DNA of 64,000 nucleotides from LMUY01 sp964244585 (GTDB lineage: Bacteria; Pseudomonadota; Alphaproteobacteria; Acetobacterales; Acetobacteraceae), in assembly GCA_964244585.1 (NCBI GenBank), contig CAXTJM010000004.1, forward strand, positions 62,001-126,000. Reading direction: 5' to 3'. A program made the translations under genes and the position numbers. The notes beneath the pieces are model-generated. The model was given only the letters and a program-made list of their open reading frames with translations. It ran no database searches and had not been told where the DNA came from. Below, in pieces: positions 33,059 to 41,781 of the stretch (position 1 is its first letter; every line of letters starts with the position of its first letter).

Positions 33059-35620
33059 CTAGTAAAGTCCGCCGACCCCGCTGTCCACACCCGTGCCGGT
33101 GCCGCCGCTGCTGGCGGTCACGCCGCCACCATCGCCGGGGGCGTCGCCGCCGCCGATGGTCGGTCCGCTCTGGCCGGGCACCTGTCCCGCCTTGAAGGCG
33201 TCCGTCACGTTGGCGGCCCAGGTGCTGATGGTGAGCCCGTCCGGCATCTTGAACGGCAGGTTGGGCCGATCCTTCAGCGCCGCCGCCATGAAGTCGTGCC
33301 AGATCGGGCCGGCAATGACGCCGCCGGTCTCATTCTCGCCGAGGCTGCTGGGATTGTCGAAACCGACCCACACCGCGGTCACCAGGTCGGGGGTGAAGCC
33401 AACGAACCAGGCGTCGTTGAAATCCTGCGTGGTGCCGGTCTTGCCGGCGATCGCGATGCGGTTCAGTCCCTTGCCGGCCTCGTAGCCGGTTCCATGGGCG
33501 ACAACGCCCTGCATCATGGCGACGGTCTGGAAGACACTTTGCGGGTCGGCCAGTTGCTGGCGTGTGTCCGTCAGCGATGGCGGCCGGTAGGGGTCGCCGC
33601 ACCCGGTGCAGGCGATGCCGGGGGCACGCCAGATGACGTGGCCGTCGCGGTCCTGCACGGAGTCGATCAAGGTGGGGACGACCTCGCGTCCGCCCTGGTC
33701 CAGCGAGGCGTAGGCGCCGGCCTGGCGCATCACGGTCGTGTCCACCGCGCCCAGGGCGTTGGGCAGGAAGTGGCTCATCTGGTCCACGACGTGGAAGGCG
33801 ATGGCGTTGGCGGCGACGGCATCCATGCCGACCTTCTGCGCCAGCCGGATGGTGACCAGGTTGAGCGACTTCTCGAGCGCCTGGTGGATGGAGATCGGGC
33901 CGGCGAAGGTCTTTTCATAGTTGCCGGGGCGCCATACGCCGGCGGCGCCCTGGTCCAGCGAGAACGGTGCGTCCAGCACCTTCTGGCTGGGCGACAGGTT
34001 CTGCTGCATCGCCGTTAGATACACCATCGGCTTGAACGAACTGCCGGGCTGGCGCTGCGCCTGGGTCGCGCGGTTGAATTGGCTGCTCTCGAAATTCCAG
34101 CCACCGGACATCGCCAGCACCCGGCCGGTCGCCGGATCCAGCGAGACCAGCGCACCCTGGACCTGGGGCACCTGACGAAGCAGGACGCGGTCGGCCACCG
34201 GCGCTCCCCTCGGCGCCACGGCGGAAGTCGGCTCGGTCATGACGACGTCGCCGACCTGGACCACGTCGGCCATCTTGTGCGGCGCCCCGCCCAGGGCGCC
34301 GTTATGGTTGGGGCGGGCCCAACCGGTGTCGCCCAGCGCCATGGTGGAGACGTGCTGCGCGTTGCCACTATCCAGCCAGCCGAGCCGCGCCTCCGCCCCG
34401 TTGACCTCGAGCGCCACCGCCAGGTTCCAGCCCGGCAGCATGCCCGGCGGCCGCGGCAGTGCCAGCAGGGATCGCGGCCAGCCGGCGCGCAGCGTGGCGG
34501 CAGACGGGTCGAGCCGTGCGACGGGGCCGCGCCAGCCGCCATGCGCCCGGTCGTAGCTAATCAGGCCGCGGCGCAATACCTGGTCGGCGGTCGCCTGCAT
34601 GGCCGGATCGAGGCTGGTCCGCACCACCAGCCCCCCCTCGGTCGTCGCCTCCGCACCGAACCGATCGACCATCTGGCGACGCACGTCCTCGCCGAACCAT
34701 TCGGCGCCGGCCACCACCTCCGGACGGTGGAACTGGCCAGTGACCACCGGGCCAGACTTCGCGGCGCTTGCCTGCTCGGCGCTGATGACGTGGTCGTCGA
34801 CCATGCGGTCCAGCACCCAATCCCGCCGGGCGCGCGCCGCCTCCGGAAAACGGAACGGGTTGTAGTTGTTCGGCGCCTTCGGCAGCGAGGCCAGGAAAGC
34901 GGCTTCCGGAAGGGTGATCTGGTCCAGGGACTTGTTGAAATAGGTCTGCGCCGCCGCGGCCACGCCGTAGGATTGCAGGCCGAAATAGATCTCGTTCAGG
35001 TAGAGTTCGAGGATGCGCTCCTTGGGCAGCGTCTGCTCGACCCGGATGGCGAGGACGGCTTCCTTGATCTTGCGCATCAGCGTGCGCTCGTTGGTGCCGA
35101 GCAGCATGTTTCGGGCGACTTGCTGCGTGATGGTGGAGGCGCCGATCGGCCGGCGGTTCTTGCCCATCTGCATCAGGTCGGTAAAGGCGGCGCGGGCGAC
35201 GGCGCCGGGGTCGACGCCCTTGTGGGTCCAGAAATTCTGGTCCTCGGCAGAGACGAAGGCCTGCTTGACCATGTCGGGAATGGCGGTGAACGGCACGAAG
35301 ATGCGCCGCTCCTTCGCCAACTCCGCGACCAACTGGTCGTTCCCGGCATAGATGCGGCTCATCACCGGCGGTTGGTATTGCAGCAGACCATCCACGGTGG
35401 GCAATTCGGCCGTCAACGTCTGGTAGCCATGATACAGCACCGCACTGCCGAGGATCGCCACGATGACGGCCAAGGTGACGGCGATGCCGGCCAGGCGGCC
35501 GATCCAGCGCAGAGGGGAGCGCCGCGGCCTGGCAGCGGCACGGGTGGCAGGCTTGGGACGTACGGGTTGGGACGCCGGGTCGGGTGGCACAAGCCGCTCG
35601 CCCGCTTTCAGATTGCTCAT
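33059..35620 (-). CDS. Penicillin-binding protein 1A
   Basis: Encodes 853 residues. A basic, proline-rich cytoplasmic tail is followed by one membrane anchor (about 40-62). The glycosyltransferase domain (about 75-250) carries AFVSAEDQNFWTHKGVD and ASTITQQVARNMLL. An OB-like insert precedes the transpeptidase domain with the active Ser in RQPGSSFKPMVYLTA, the SLN triad in EKSLNLVTIRLA, and KTGTTQDFNDAWFVGF. It polymerises and cross-links peptidoglycan in the periplasm. The C-terminus is a Gly/Ser/Thr-rich tail. Clustered with amiC upstream and prfB downstream, the usual alphaproteobacterial order. Confidence 0.95.
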   Translation of the reverse strand: MSNLKAGERLVPPDPASQPVRPKPATRAAARPRRSPLRWIGRLAGIAVTLAVIVAILGSAVLYHGYQTLTAELPTVDGLLQYQPPVMSRIYAGNDQLVAELAKERRIFVPFTAIPDMVKQAFVSAEDQNFWTHKGVDPGAVARAAFTDLMQMGKNRRPIGASTITQQVARNMLLGTNERTLMRKIKEAVLAIRVEQTLPKERILELYLNEIYFGLQSYGVAAAAQTYFNKSLDQITLPEAAFLASLPKAPNNYNPFRFPEAARARRDWVLDRMVDDHVISAEQASAAKSGPVVTGQFHRPEVVAGAEWFGEDVRRQMVDRFGAEATTEGGLVVRTSLDPAMQATADQVLRRGLISYDRAHGGWRGPVARLDPSAATLRAGWPRSLLALPRPPGMLPGWNLAVALEVNGAEARLGWLDSGNAQHVSTMALGDTGWARPNHNGALGGAPHKMADVVQVGDVVMTEPTSAVAPRGAPVADRVLLRQVPQVQGALVSLDPATGRVLAMSGGWNFESSQFNRATQAQRQPGSSFKPMVYLTAMQQNLSPSQKVLDAPFSLDQGAAGVWRPGNYEKTFAGPISIHQALEKSLNLVTIRLAQKVGMDAVAANAIAFHVVDQMSHFLPNALGAVDTTVMRQAGAYASLDQGGREVVPTLIDSVQDRDGHVIWRAPGIACTGCGDPYRPPSLTDTRQQLADPQSVFQTVAMMQGVVAHGTGYEAGKGLNRIAIAGKTGTTQDFNDAWFVGFTPDLVTAVWVGFDNPSSLGENETGGVIAGPIWHDFMAAALKDRPNLPFKMPDGLTISTWAANVTDAFKAGQVPGQSGPTIGGGDAPGDGGGVTASSGGTGTGVDSGVGGLY

Positions 35621-35653
35621 GCGCTGCTACTGTCCTTCCGCCCGGCCAACCTT

Positions 35654-36484
35654 CTAGCCTGCCATGCGGAGGCCCGGCCCATCAAAAAACGCATCCACGG
35701 CGCGCTTCATCGCCGCAGCCACCATCGCGCGATGCTCCGGACGGCGTAACGCCGCCTCGTCCTGCGCGTTCGACATGAACCCCATTTCGACCAGCACCGA
35801 TGGGATGTCGGACGCCTTCAGCACGACGAACCCGGCGTGGCGGGCCGGGTTTTGCAACATCGGGACATCGCGGTCCAGCGAGCCGACCATGCCGCGCTGC
35901 ATCCGCGTGGAGCCGGCACGGGTCTCCTGCCGGACCAGGCTGGCCAGGATACGCGCCACTTCGGGCGGTTCGTCGCGGAAGGCGGCACCGGCGAAGCGGT
36001 CGGCGCTGTTCTCGCGCCTGGCCAAGGCCGCCGTCTGGGCGTCCGATGCGGTGTCGGACAGCGTGTAGATGCTGGCGCCGCGGACGCTGTGGTCACCCAC
36101 GGCATCGGCATGCATGGAAACGAAGAGGGAAGCGCCTTCGCGCTGCGCCCAGCCAACGCGGTCTTCCAGGGGGATGAACACGTCCCGGCCACGGGTCAAC
36201 TCCACACGGACCCGCCTTCCCTCGGTCAACTGGCGCTTCAACTCCGTGGCGGCGGCGAAGGCGACGTGCTTCTCGTAGGTTCCGGTGACGCCGATGGCGC
36301 CCGGGTCCTTGCCGCCATGGCCCGGGTCCAGCACCACCAGCGGCAAGGCTGCACCCTTTGAGGATGGCAGGGCGTCTGGATGGTGGTCGGGGCCGTGGCG
36401 CGCTGCGGCACGCGCCAGGCCGCCCATCAGGGCCAGCGCGCCGCCACCCAACAAGGACCGACGCTTGACGATAGCCTCACTCAT
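35654..36484 (-). CDS. N-acetylmuramoyl-L-alanine amidase (Amidase_3)
   Basis: Encodes 276 residues. The N-terminus KRRSLLGGGALALMGGLARA is a Tat-like signal peptide. The zinc-amidase motifs are LDPGHGGKDPGAIG near residue 52, the His in FVSMHADAV near 122, and the late VLVEMGFMSNAQDEA with its catalytic Glu. It cleaves the amide between muramic acid and the stem peptide during septum splitting. No AMIN or LysM domain is present; length fits a bare catalytic form. It is the first gene of the minus-strand block divergent from rne and lies 33 bases upstream of PBP1A. Confidence 0.93.
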   Translation of the reverse strand: MSEAIVKRRSLLGGGALALMGGLARAAARHGPDHHPDALPSSKGAALPLVVLDPGHGGKDPGAIGVTGTYEKHVAFAAATELKRQLTEGRRVRVELTRGRDVFIPLEDRVGWAQREGASLFVSMHADAVGDHSVRGASIYTLSDTASDAQTAALARRENSADRFAGAAFRDEPPEVARILASLVRQETRAGSTRMQRGMVGSLDRDVPMLQNPARHAGFVVLKASDIPSVLVEMGFMSNAQDEAALRRPEHRAMVAAAMKRAVDAFFDGPGLRMAG

Positions 36485-36997
36485 GGCCGACAGCCTACCA
36501 CACTGACAGTGCCCAGCGACGTTGGGCCTTGATTATGGCTGCACCATGTTGCGGCACGGCCACGTTCACGCCGGTTTTCACCGGGCTTGCAGGGCGTGTT
36601 GCTTTGCGCCATGATTCGTGGTGCCACGGTGAAGTCTGCTTATGGGCCGCCGCTCCGTCATATTCGACGGGAGCGCCTGCACTATGGAGGGCTCTGTCGC
36701 CCGCATCGCGCGGATCGCGCGCTGGGGTTTGTCCTTGGACAGGCCGGCATCCGACCAACCTCCGACGTCGCAGCTTCTGCTCGCGCCGCCGACCGACCAG
36801 GACCGTCTCAGGCCAAATGAGAGCCGCAGCAGCCGTTCGTCGCCGCTCCCGCCAGTCCGCATCGTGCGGCATGGCTGGGCAACGCGACGGCGCACGCTCC
36901 AGCCGGTTCGGCCTGGCCTTTATCTTTCGCCCATTCAGCCGCCGCCGCCCTGCGCACTCTGCGCAAGGCTGGCAGGCGCACCGGAGAGTGCTATTTC
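36485..36997 (+). other. 513-base gene-free leader between amiC and rne
   Basis: No convincing coding frame lies here: the open frames are Arg/Cys/Pro-rich, lack ribosome binding sites and run into rne out of frame. The stretch must hold the divergent promoters of amiC and rne and a long rne leader. Small GC-rich inverted repeats are visible (for example GCGCG..CGCGC near 36710-36722). In E. coli the rne leader is the target of RNase E feedback control, so an analogous role is plausible but unproved. Confidence 0.5.
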
Positions 36998-39928
36998 ATG
37001 ACGAAGCGTATGCTCATCGACGCCACCCACGCGGAAGAAACCCGCGTGGTGGTGCTGGACGGTAACCGGCTCGACGATTTCGACGTCGAGACGGCTGCCA
37101 AGAAGCAGCTCAAGGGCAACATCTACCTTGCCAAGGTCGTCCGCGTAGAGCCAAGCCTGCAGGCGGCGTTCGTGGAGTACGGCGGCGGCCGCCACGGCTT
37201 CTTGGCATTCGGGGAAATCCACCCCGATTACTACCAGATCCCCGTCGCCGACCGGCAGCGGCTGATGGAAATGCAGGAGGCCGAGGCGCGCGCCGAGGAA
37301 GAAGCGGAGGACGCCGCCGCCGCCGCCGCGGAAGCCGCCGGCACGGACATTGAAGCGGAGTTGGAAGCCGGCGCAGGGTTCGAGGATGCCGAATTCGCCG
37401 AGCCGCCGCTGCCGTTCGAGGAACCCAGCCAAAGCGCCACGCAGGCCGCCGCGGTCGCACAGGATTTCATGGCCGCCCGGGACGAGGCGGTTGCCGCGGA
37501 GTTGCCGGTCGAGGATGCCGGGATCGATGCATCGCCGGAACCCGCCTTGGCCGTCTCCGAATTGCCGGCCGAGGCAGCGGCCGCGGAGCCCGAGACCATG
37601 CTGGCTGAGGCCAGTCCTGAGGCGGAACAGGCGGACGGGAGCCTTCCTGCCGAACAGCATGGCAGCCTCGAGGCCATCCCGGCTGCCCCGCCGCCCGAGA
37701 CGATCGAGGGTGCGCCGACCGACCACGGCGATGACGGAGGCGACGACGCGGAAGACGGCGCCGGCAACGGGCGGCGCGAGTCCCGGCCGCCGCGCTTCAT
37801 GCGGTCGTACAAGATCCAGGAGGTGATCCGCCGGCGGCAGATCCTGCTGGTGCAGGTCGTCAAGGAGGAGCGCGGCACGAAGGGAGCGGCGCTCACGACC
37901 TTCATCTCGCTGGCCGGCCGCTTCTCCGTGCTGATGCCCAACTCGCCGCGGGGCGGCGGCATCTCCCGCAAGATCACCTCCGCCGCGGACCGGCGCCGGC
38001 TGAAGGAGGTGACGGCCGAGCTGCAGATCCCGCGCGGCATGGGCATGATCATCCGCACCGCCGGGGCTGCGCGGCCCAAGGCGGAGATCAAGCGGGACTG
38101 CGAATACCTGCTGGAACTATGGGACAGCATCCGCGACACCACGATGGCGTCGATCGCCCCGGCGCTGATCCACGAGGAAGCCAACCTCATCAAGCGCGCC
38201 ATCCGCGACAACTACTCCCGCGACGTGGAGGAGGTGCTGGTGGATGGCGAGGCGGGCTGGCGGGCAGCGCGCGACTTCATGCGCATGCTGATGCCGGCCC
38301 ATGCCCGCAAGGTGATTCTGTGGAACGAGCCGCAGCCGCTGTTCGCCCGGCAGAACGTGGAGGCGCATCTCGACGCGATGCTGTCGCCGAACGTGCAGTT
38401 GCGCTCCGGCGGCTACCTGGTGATCAACCAGACCGAGGCGCTGGTCGCCATCGACGTGAACTCCGGCCGGTCCACCCGCGAGCGGGGGATCGAGGAAACG
38501 GCGCTGAAGACCAACTTGGAGGCAGCCGACGAGGTGGCGCGGCAGTTGCGCCTGCGGGACTTGGCCGGGTTGGTCGTGATCGACTTCATCGACATGGAAA
38601 GCCGGCGCAACAACGGCGCGGTCGAAAAGCGGATGAAGGACGCGCTGAAGGATGACCGCGCCCGCATCCAGATCGGGGCGATCAGCCATTTCGGCCTGAT
38701 GGAGCTGAGCCGGCAGCGGCTGCGGCCCTCCCTGGCCGAGACGAGCTTCACCACCTGCCCGCATTGCGGCGGCACCGGCCATGTCCGGACGACGGAGACC
38801 GCGGCGTTGGCCGTGCTGCGCGCGATCGAGGAGGAAGGCGCCAAGCGCCGGGCGGCCGCGATCATGGTGCACGTGGCCGGATCGGTCGCGCTGTATGTCT
38901 TGAACCAGAAGCGCGTCCGGTTGGCCGAGATCGAGGCGCGCTACGGCATGAGCGTGAGCTTCGCGGCCGATGAGAGCCTGATGCCACCGCAGACGCGGAT
39001 CGAACGGGTGCGGCTGCAAACCGGGGATGCTTTGCCGGTACAGACCGCCATTCCGATCAGCCCTGCGACCCCGGAGGAGGACGACCTCGTAGTCGAGGAG
39101 GCCGATTCGGACGAGGGGGAGGCGGAACCCGGGGACGAAACCGAACTCGCCCCCGCCAACGAGACGGCGGAGGAACGCGAGGCGCGTCGCCCCAAGCGCC
39201 GCCGCCGCCGCCGTGGTGGCCGTCGCGAGGACGGCTTGCCCGGCACGGTAGCGAATGGCGAGGATCCGGCGACGGCAGAGCAACCCTCCCTGGACATGGC
39301 CCCGCCCGCCGAGCCGGCCCCGGCTGCCGAGGAAATGGAGGCTGCGCGCGCGGACGACGAAGCATCCACACCGTCGCTGTCGCTGGATGGTGACGATGCC
39401 ACGGCGGAAGACGAGGGGCGGGCCCGGCGGCGGGGTCGCCGGGGCGGGCGGCGCCGTCGGCGGGAGCCAGGGGACGACGCACCGATCGTGGAGACGAGCA
39501 CGGACGAGCCCGCGTCGTTCGACCAGGCCCCGGCCTATGCCGGCCCGACGCCGGCAGACCCGTTTGGCCAGGTCTACGATATCTTCGACATCATGGACGA
39601 GGTGGAGGCCGTCGCGGCCACACCGCAACCAGCCCCCAAGGCCCCCGAGCCTCCGCCAACCGCGGACACCACCGACCGTCCGCCAGAAGAGGCGGAAGCC
39701 GCAGAGGCAACAGTCCCGGCCCTGCCGGAGGCGGAGGCGGCGCTTGCCGACGCTGGTCCCGTTGCCGTGGACGATGAACCAGCCCTGGTGAACGGGCATG
39801 CTCCGCCGGACGCGGAGCTGCCGGGCGGAACCGCCGGCGAGCCGGTGAGCGCACCGGTGCCGCTACCGGTCCTCGTCGGCGCGGAACCGTCTACGACGGA
39901 GAAGAAGCGAGGGTGGTGGCGCCGCTGA
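36998..39928 (+). CDS. rne: Ribonuclease E (Rne/Rng family)
   Basis: Encodes 976 residues. The S1 RNA-binding domain is split: the first half GNIYLAKVVRVEPSLQAAFVEYG (about 40-62) and the second half IQEVIRRRQILLVQVVKEE (about 272-290) are separated by some 180 Ala/Glu/Pro-rich acidic residues, a known alphaproteobacterial feature that is long here. Then come the RNase-H/DNase-like catalytic core with LVAIDVNSGRST and VVIDFIDM (metal-binding Asp residues), and the zinc link CPHCGGTGH. The C-terminal 280 residues are disordered, acidic and Arg-rich patches (RRPKRRRRRRGGRR, RRRGRRGGRRRRR) that should bind RNA and degradosome partners. It initiates mRNA decay and rRNA/tRNA processing. Confidence 0.96.
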   Translation: MTKRMLIDATHAEETRVVVLDGNRLDDFDVETAAKKQLKGNIYLAKVVRVEPSLQAAFVEYGGGRHGFLAFGEIHPDYYQIPVADRQRLMEMQEAEARAEEEAEDAAAAAAEAAGTDIEAELEAGAGFEDAEFAEPPLPFEEPSQSATQAAAVAQDFMAARDEAVAAELPVEDAGIDASPEPALAVSELPAEAAAAEPETMLAEASPEAEQADGSLPAEQHGSLEAIPAAPPPETIEGAPTDHGDDGGDDAEDGAGNGRRESRPPRFMRSYKIQEVIRRRQILLVQVVKEERGTKGAALTTFISLAGRFSVLMPNSPRGGGISRKITSAADRRRLKEVTAELQIPRGMGMIIRTAGAARPKAEIKRDCEYLLELWDSIRDTTMASIAPALIHEEANLIKRAIRDNYSRDVEEVLVDGEAGWRAARDFMRMLMPAHARKVILWNEPQPLFARQNVEAHLDAMLSPNVQLRSGGYLVINQTEALVAIDVNSGRSTRERGIEETALKTNLEAADEVARQLRLRDLAGLVVIDFIDMESRRNNGAVEKRMKDALKDDRARIQIGAISHFGLMELSRQRLRPSLAETSFTTCPHCGGTGHVRTTETAALAVLRAIEEEGAKRRAAAIMVHVAGSVALYVLNQKRVRLAEIEARYGMSVSFAADESLMPPQTRIERVRLQTGDALPVQTAIPISPATPEEDDLVVEEADSDEGEAEPGDETELAPANETAEEREARRPKRRRRRRGGRREDGLPGTVANGEDPATAEQPSLDMAPPAEPAPAAEEMEAARADDEASTPSLSLDGDDATAEDEGRARRRGRRGGRRRRREPGDDAPIVETSTDEPASFDQAPAYAGPTPADPFGQVYDIFDIMDEVEAVAATPQPAPKAPEPPPTADTTDRPPEEAEAAEATVPALPEAEAALADAGPVAVDDEPALVNGHAPPDAELPGGTAGEPVSAPVPLPVLVGAEPSTTEKKRGWWRR

Positions 39929-39993
39929 CGCGAGGACGTCCAGACTATGCCGGACGGGTCCTGACGAGGCGCAAGACGACCATTGCCGGCCGG

Positions 39994-40033
39994 CCACCCT
40001 CACCCTGCCCTTTCCCGCCAGCGGGAGAGGGTG
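39994..40033. repeat. CCCTCACCC-type hairpin repeat, copy 1
   Basis: CACCCTC (39994-40000) pairs with GAGGGTG (40027-40033), and an inner stem CCCTTTCCCGC (40008-40018) pairs with GCGGGAGAGGG (40021-40031) with one G-T wobble, a 2-base loop and 11 bp. It lies between rne and the convergent aminotransferase gene, where it can act as a bidirectional terminator. A second element of the same make-up lies at about 53070-53110. Confidence 0.65.
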
Positions 40034-40087
40034 CTTGACGGCGGATCGCGCCTTCTTTTATCGCACGAGGCGTCATCCGACAGGCTG

Positions 40088-41284
40088 CTAGCGCCAGCGC
40101 TTCAACCGCTCGACCGCCTCGGCGATGTCGGCTTCCGGGCCGCAATAGCTGAACCGGACCGTCCGGTGTCCGCGGGCCATATCGAAGTCCACGCCGGACG
40201 CTGCGGCGATGCCGATTTCGGCCAGCATGCGGGCGCAAAACGCCTGGCTGTCATTGGTTCGGTCGCCGACATCCGCATAGAGGTAGAAGGCGCCCTCCGC
40301 CGGGGCCACGTGAGGGAATCCCATGGCGGGTGCGGCGGCCGTCAGGAGGTCGCGGGAGCGCCGGTACGCGGCAACCCTGGCCTGCAATTCCTCATGGCAC
40401 TCGAACGCCGCCTCCGCCGCGACCTGAGAGATGTGGGGAGCGGAAATGAACAAGTTCTGCGCCAGGCATTCCACCGGCCGCACGAGGTCATCCGGCAGCA
40501 CGGTCCACCCGATGCGCCAGCCGGTCATTCCGAAGTATTTGGAGAAGCTGTTGATGACGACGGCGCTCGGGCTGAAAGCGGAGGCGGTCGCGATCTGGTC
40601 CGAATGACGGCTGAACGCCGCTGCCGTGGCGAGCGGCTCGCCGTATTGCAGGCCGTGGTAGATCTCGTCGCTGATCAGCCGGACGCCGCGGCTGTGGCAC
40701 CAACCCGCAATGGCAGCCAACTCGTCGCGGTGCAGCATGGTGCCGGCGGGATTGCAGGGGGAGGCCACGATCAATCCATCCGGCAGCGGGTCCAACCTCT
40801 CCAGGGCCGCGACGGTCGGCTGGTAGCGCGTCGCGACCCCGGCCTCGATCACCACGGGAACGAGGCCCAGGGCAGACGCGATGTTGCGGTACGGCGGGTA
40901 ATAGGGCGCGGCCATGGCGATGCGGTCGCCCGGGTCGAAGGCCGCCAGGAACACGAGGGGGAAAGCGGCGGAGGCGCCCATCGTTACGGCAACGCGGCCC
41001 GGATCGACCGCGTGCCCGTACCAGTCCAGCCCATGCGCCGCGATACGCTGCCGCAGGGACGGACGGCCGAACGCTTCCGTGTAGCCGAGCGGGGCGCCAC
41101 CCGACAGCGCGCCTCGTGCCGCCTCCACCGCGCCGCGAGGCGCCCCGGTTCCGGGCTGGCCTACCTCCATACGGATGATCGCCGGTGCGCCAGGCGGCAA
41201 GGATGCCTGCCGGGCGTTGGCCGCCGCGATCACGTCCATGACGTGGAACGGCGGCACGCCGGCGCTACGGCCGATCTTCAGCAT
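40088..41284 (-). CDS. Pyridoxal-phosphate aminotransferase, class I/II
   Basis: Encodes 398 residues. The fold-type I pattern is complete: MEVGQPGTGAP near 39, the substrate-binding YYPPYRN, SPCNPAGTM near 175 (the conserved Asn), SDEIYHGL near 205 and the PLP Lys249 in NSFSKYFGMTGWRIGW, with the C-terminal Arg in TVRFSYC. The likely substrate is an aspartate-, alanine- or aromatic-type amino acid with a 2-oxo-acid acceptor; the exact choice cannot be read. It is cytoplasmic. It converges on rne across a hairpin and is preceded, 9 bases upstream on the same strand, by a small exported protein. Confidence 0.93.
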   Translation of the reverse strand: MLKIGRSAGVPPFHVMDVIAAANARQASLPPGAPAIIRMEVGQPGTGAPRGAVEAARGALSGGAPLGYTEAFGRPSLRQRIAAHGLDWYGHAVDPGRVAVTMGASAAFPLVFLAAFDPGDRIAMAAPYYPPYRNIASALGLVPVVIEAGVATRYQPTVAALERLDPLPDGLIVASPCNPAGTMLHRDELAAIAGWCHSRGVRLISDEIYHGLQYGEPLATAAAFSRHSDQIATASAFSPSAVVINSFSKYFGMTGWRIGWTVLPDDLVRPVECLAQNLFISAPHISQVAAEAAFECHEELQARVAAYRRSRDLLTAAAPAMGFPHVAPAEGAFYLYADVGDRTNDSQAFCARMLAEIGIAAASGVDFDMARGHRTVRFSYCGPEADIAEAVERLKRWR

Positions 41285-41293
41285 GGCAGGCGC

Positions 41294-41647
41294 TTACTGG
41301 ATCTGGAGCTCGGTCGCGGCGATGCTGATGGACGGGTTGCGCTGGTCCGGGGTGCGATGTTCCGGCTCGGACGGGTATCCCTGCACGGTGGCGCGGCACA
41401 GCGAGAAGCAACGGCGCAGATCGATGCGCTCCTGTCCCTGCAAGGCCGGGAAGTGGAAATCCACCGTGCCGTTGGACGGCATGCCCGGGACCTTGAACAT
41501 GTGGCATTTATCGAGGTCGCACAGCATGTCCGCCGGGCCGTATGTGGTGGAGCCATCATGGGGCGGCGCCAAATGGAAGGTCACCGGAGGCATCGGGGCT
41601 GCCGCCGCGATGAAAACCGACAGGATCAACAGACGTCGCATGGCCAT
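41294..41647 (-). CDS. Small exported hypothetical protein
   Basis: Encodes 117 residues with an N-terminal signal peptide (MRRLLILSVFIAAAAPMPP). The mature part contains four Cys (LCDLDKCHMF and RRCFSLCRATV), consistent with two disulfides in the periplasm, and otherwise a beta-rich composition (GTVDFHFPALQG). I do not recognise a family. It sits 9 bases upstream of the aminotransferase and may share its transcript. The 134 bases upstream of it, up to the gamma-glutamyltransferase-like gene, hold no other feature I can identify. Confidence 0.65.
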   Translation of the reverse strand: MAMRRLLILSVFIAAAAPMPPVTFHLAPPHDGSTTYGPADMLCDLDKCHMFKVPGMPSNGTVDFHFPALQGQERIDLRRCFSLCRATVQGYPSEPEHRTPDQRNPSISIAATELQIQ

Positions 41648-41781
41648 GTTCCTTTGAGCATGCCGACCGGCCGTCTTGTCGAGCCGGCTTTGCAGGTTCC
41701 GTACTTTGCCAGCGGCGGTCGTTGCAGGTCCGACACTGGCCGTCGCTTCATAGTCCAGGTGTCAGGCCCGGCACAAACGGC

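Noticed and set aside
36529..37065. 178-codon plus-strand frame overlapping the start of rne
   Set aside because: Arg/Cys/Pro-rich composition, no RBS, out of frame with rne and ending inside it; treated as leader sequence.
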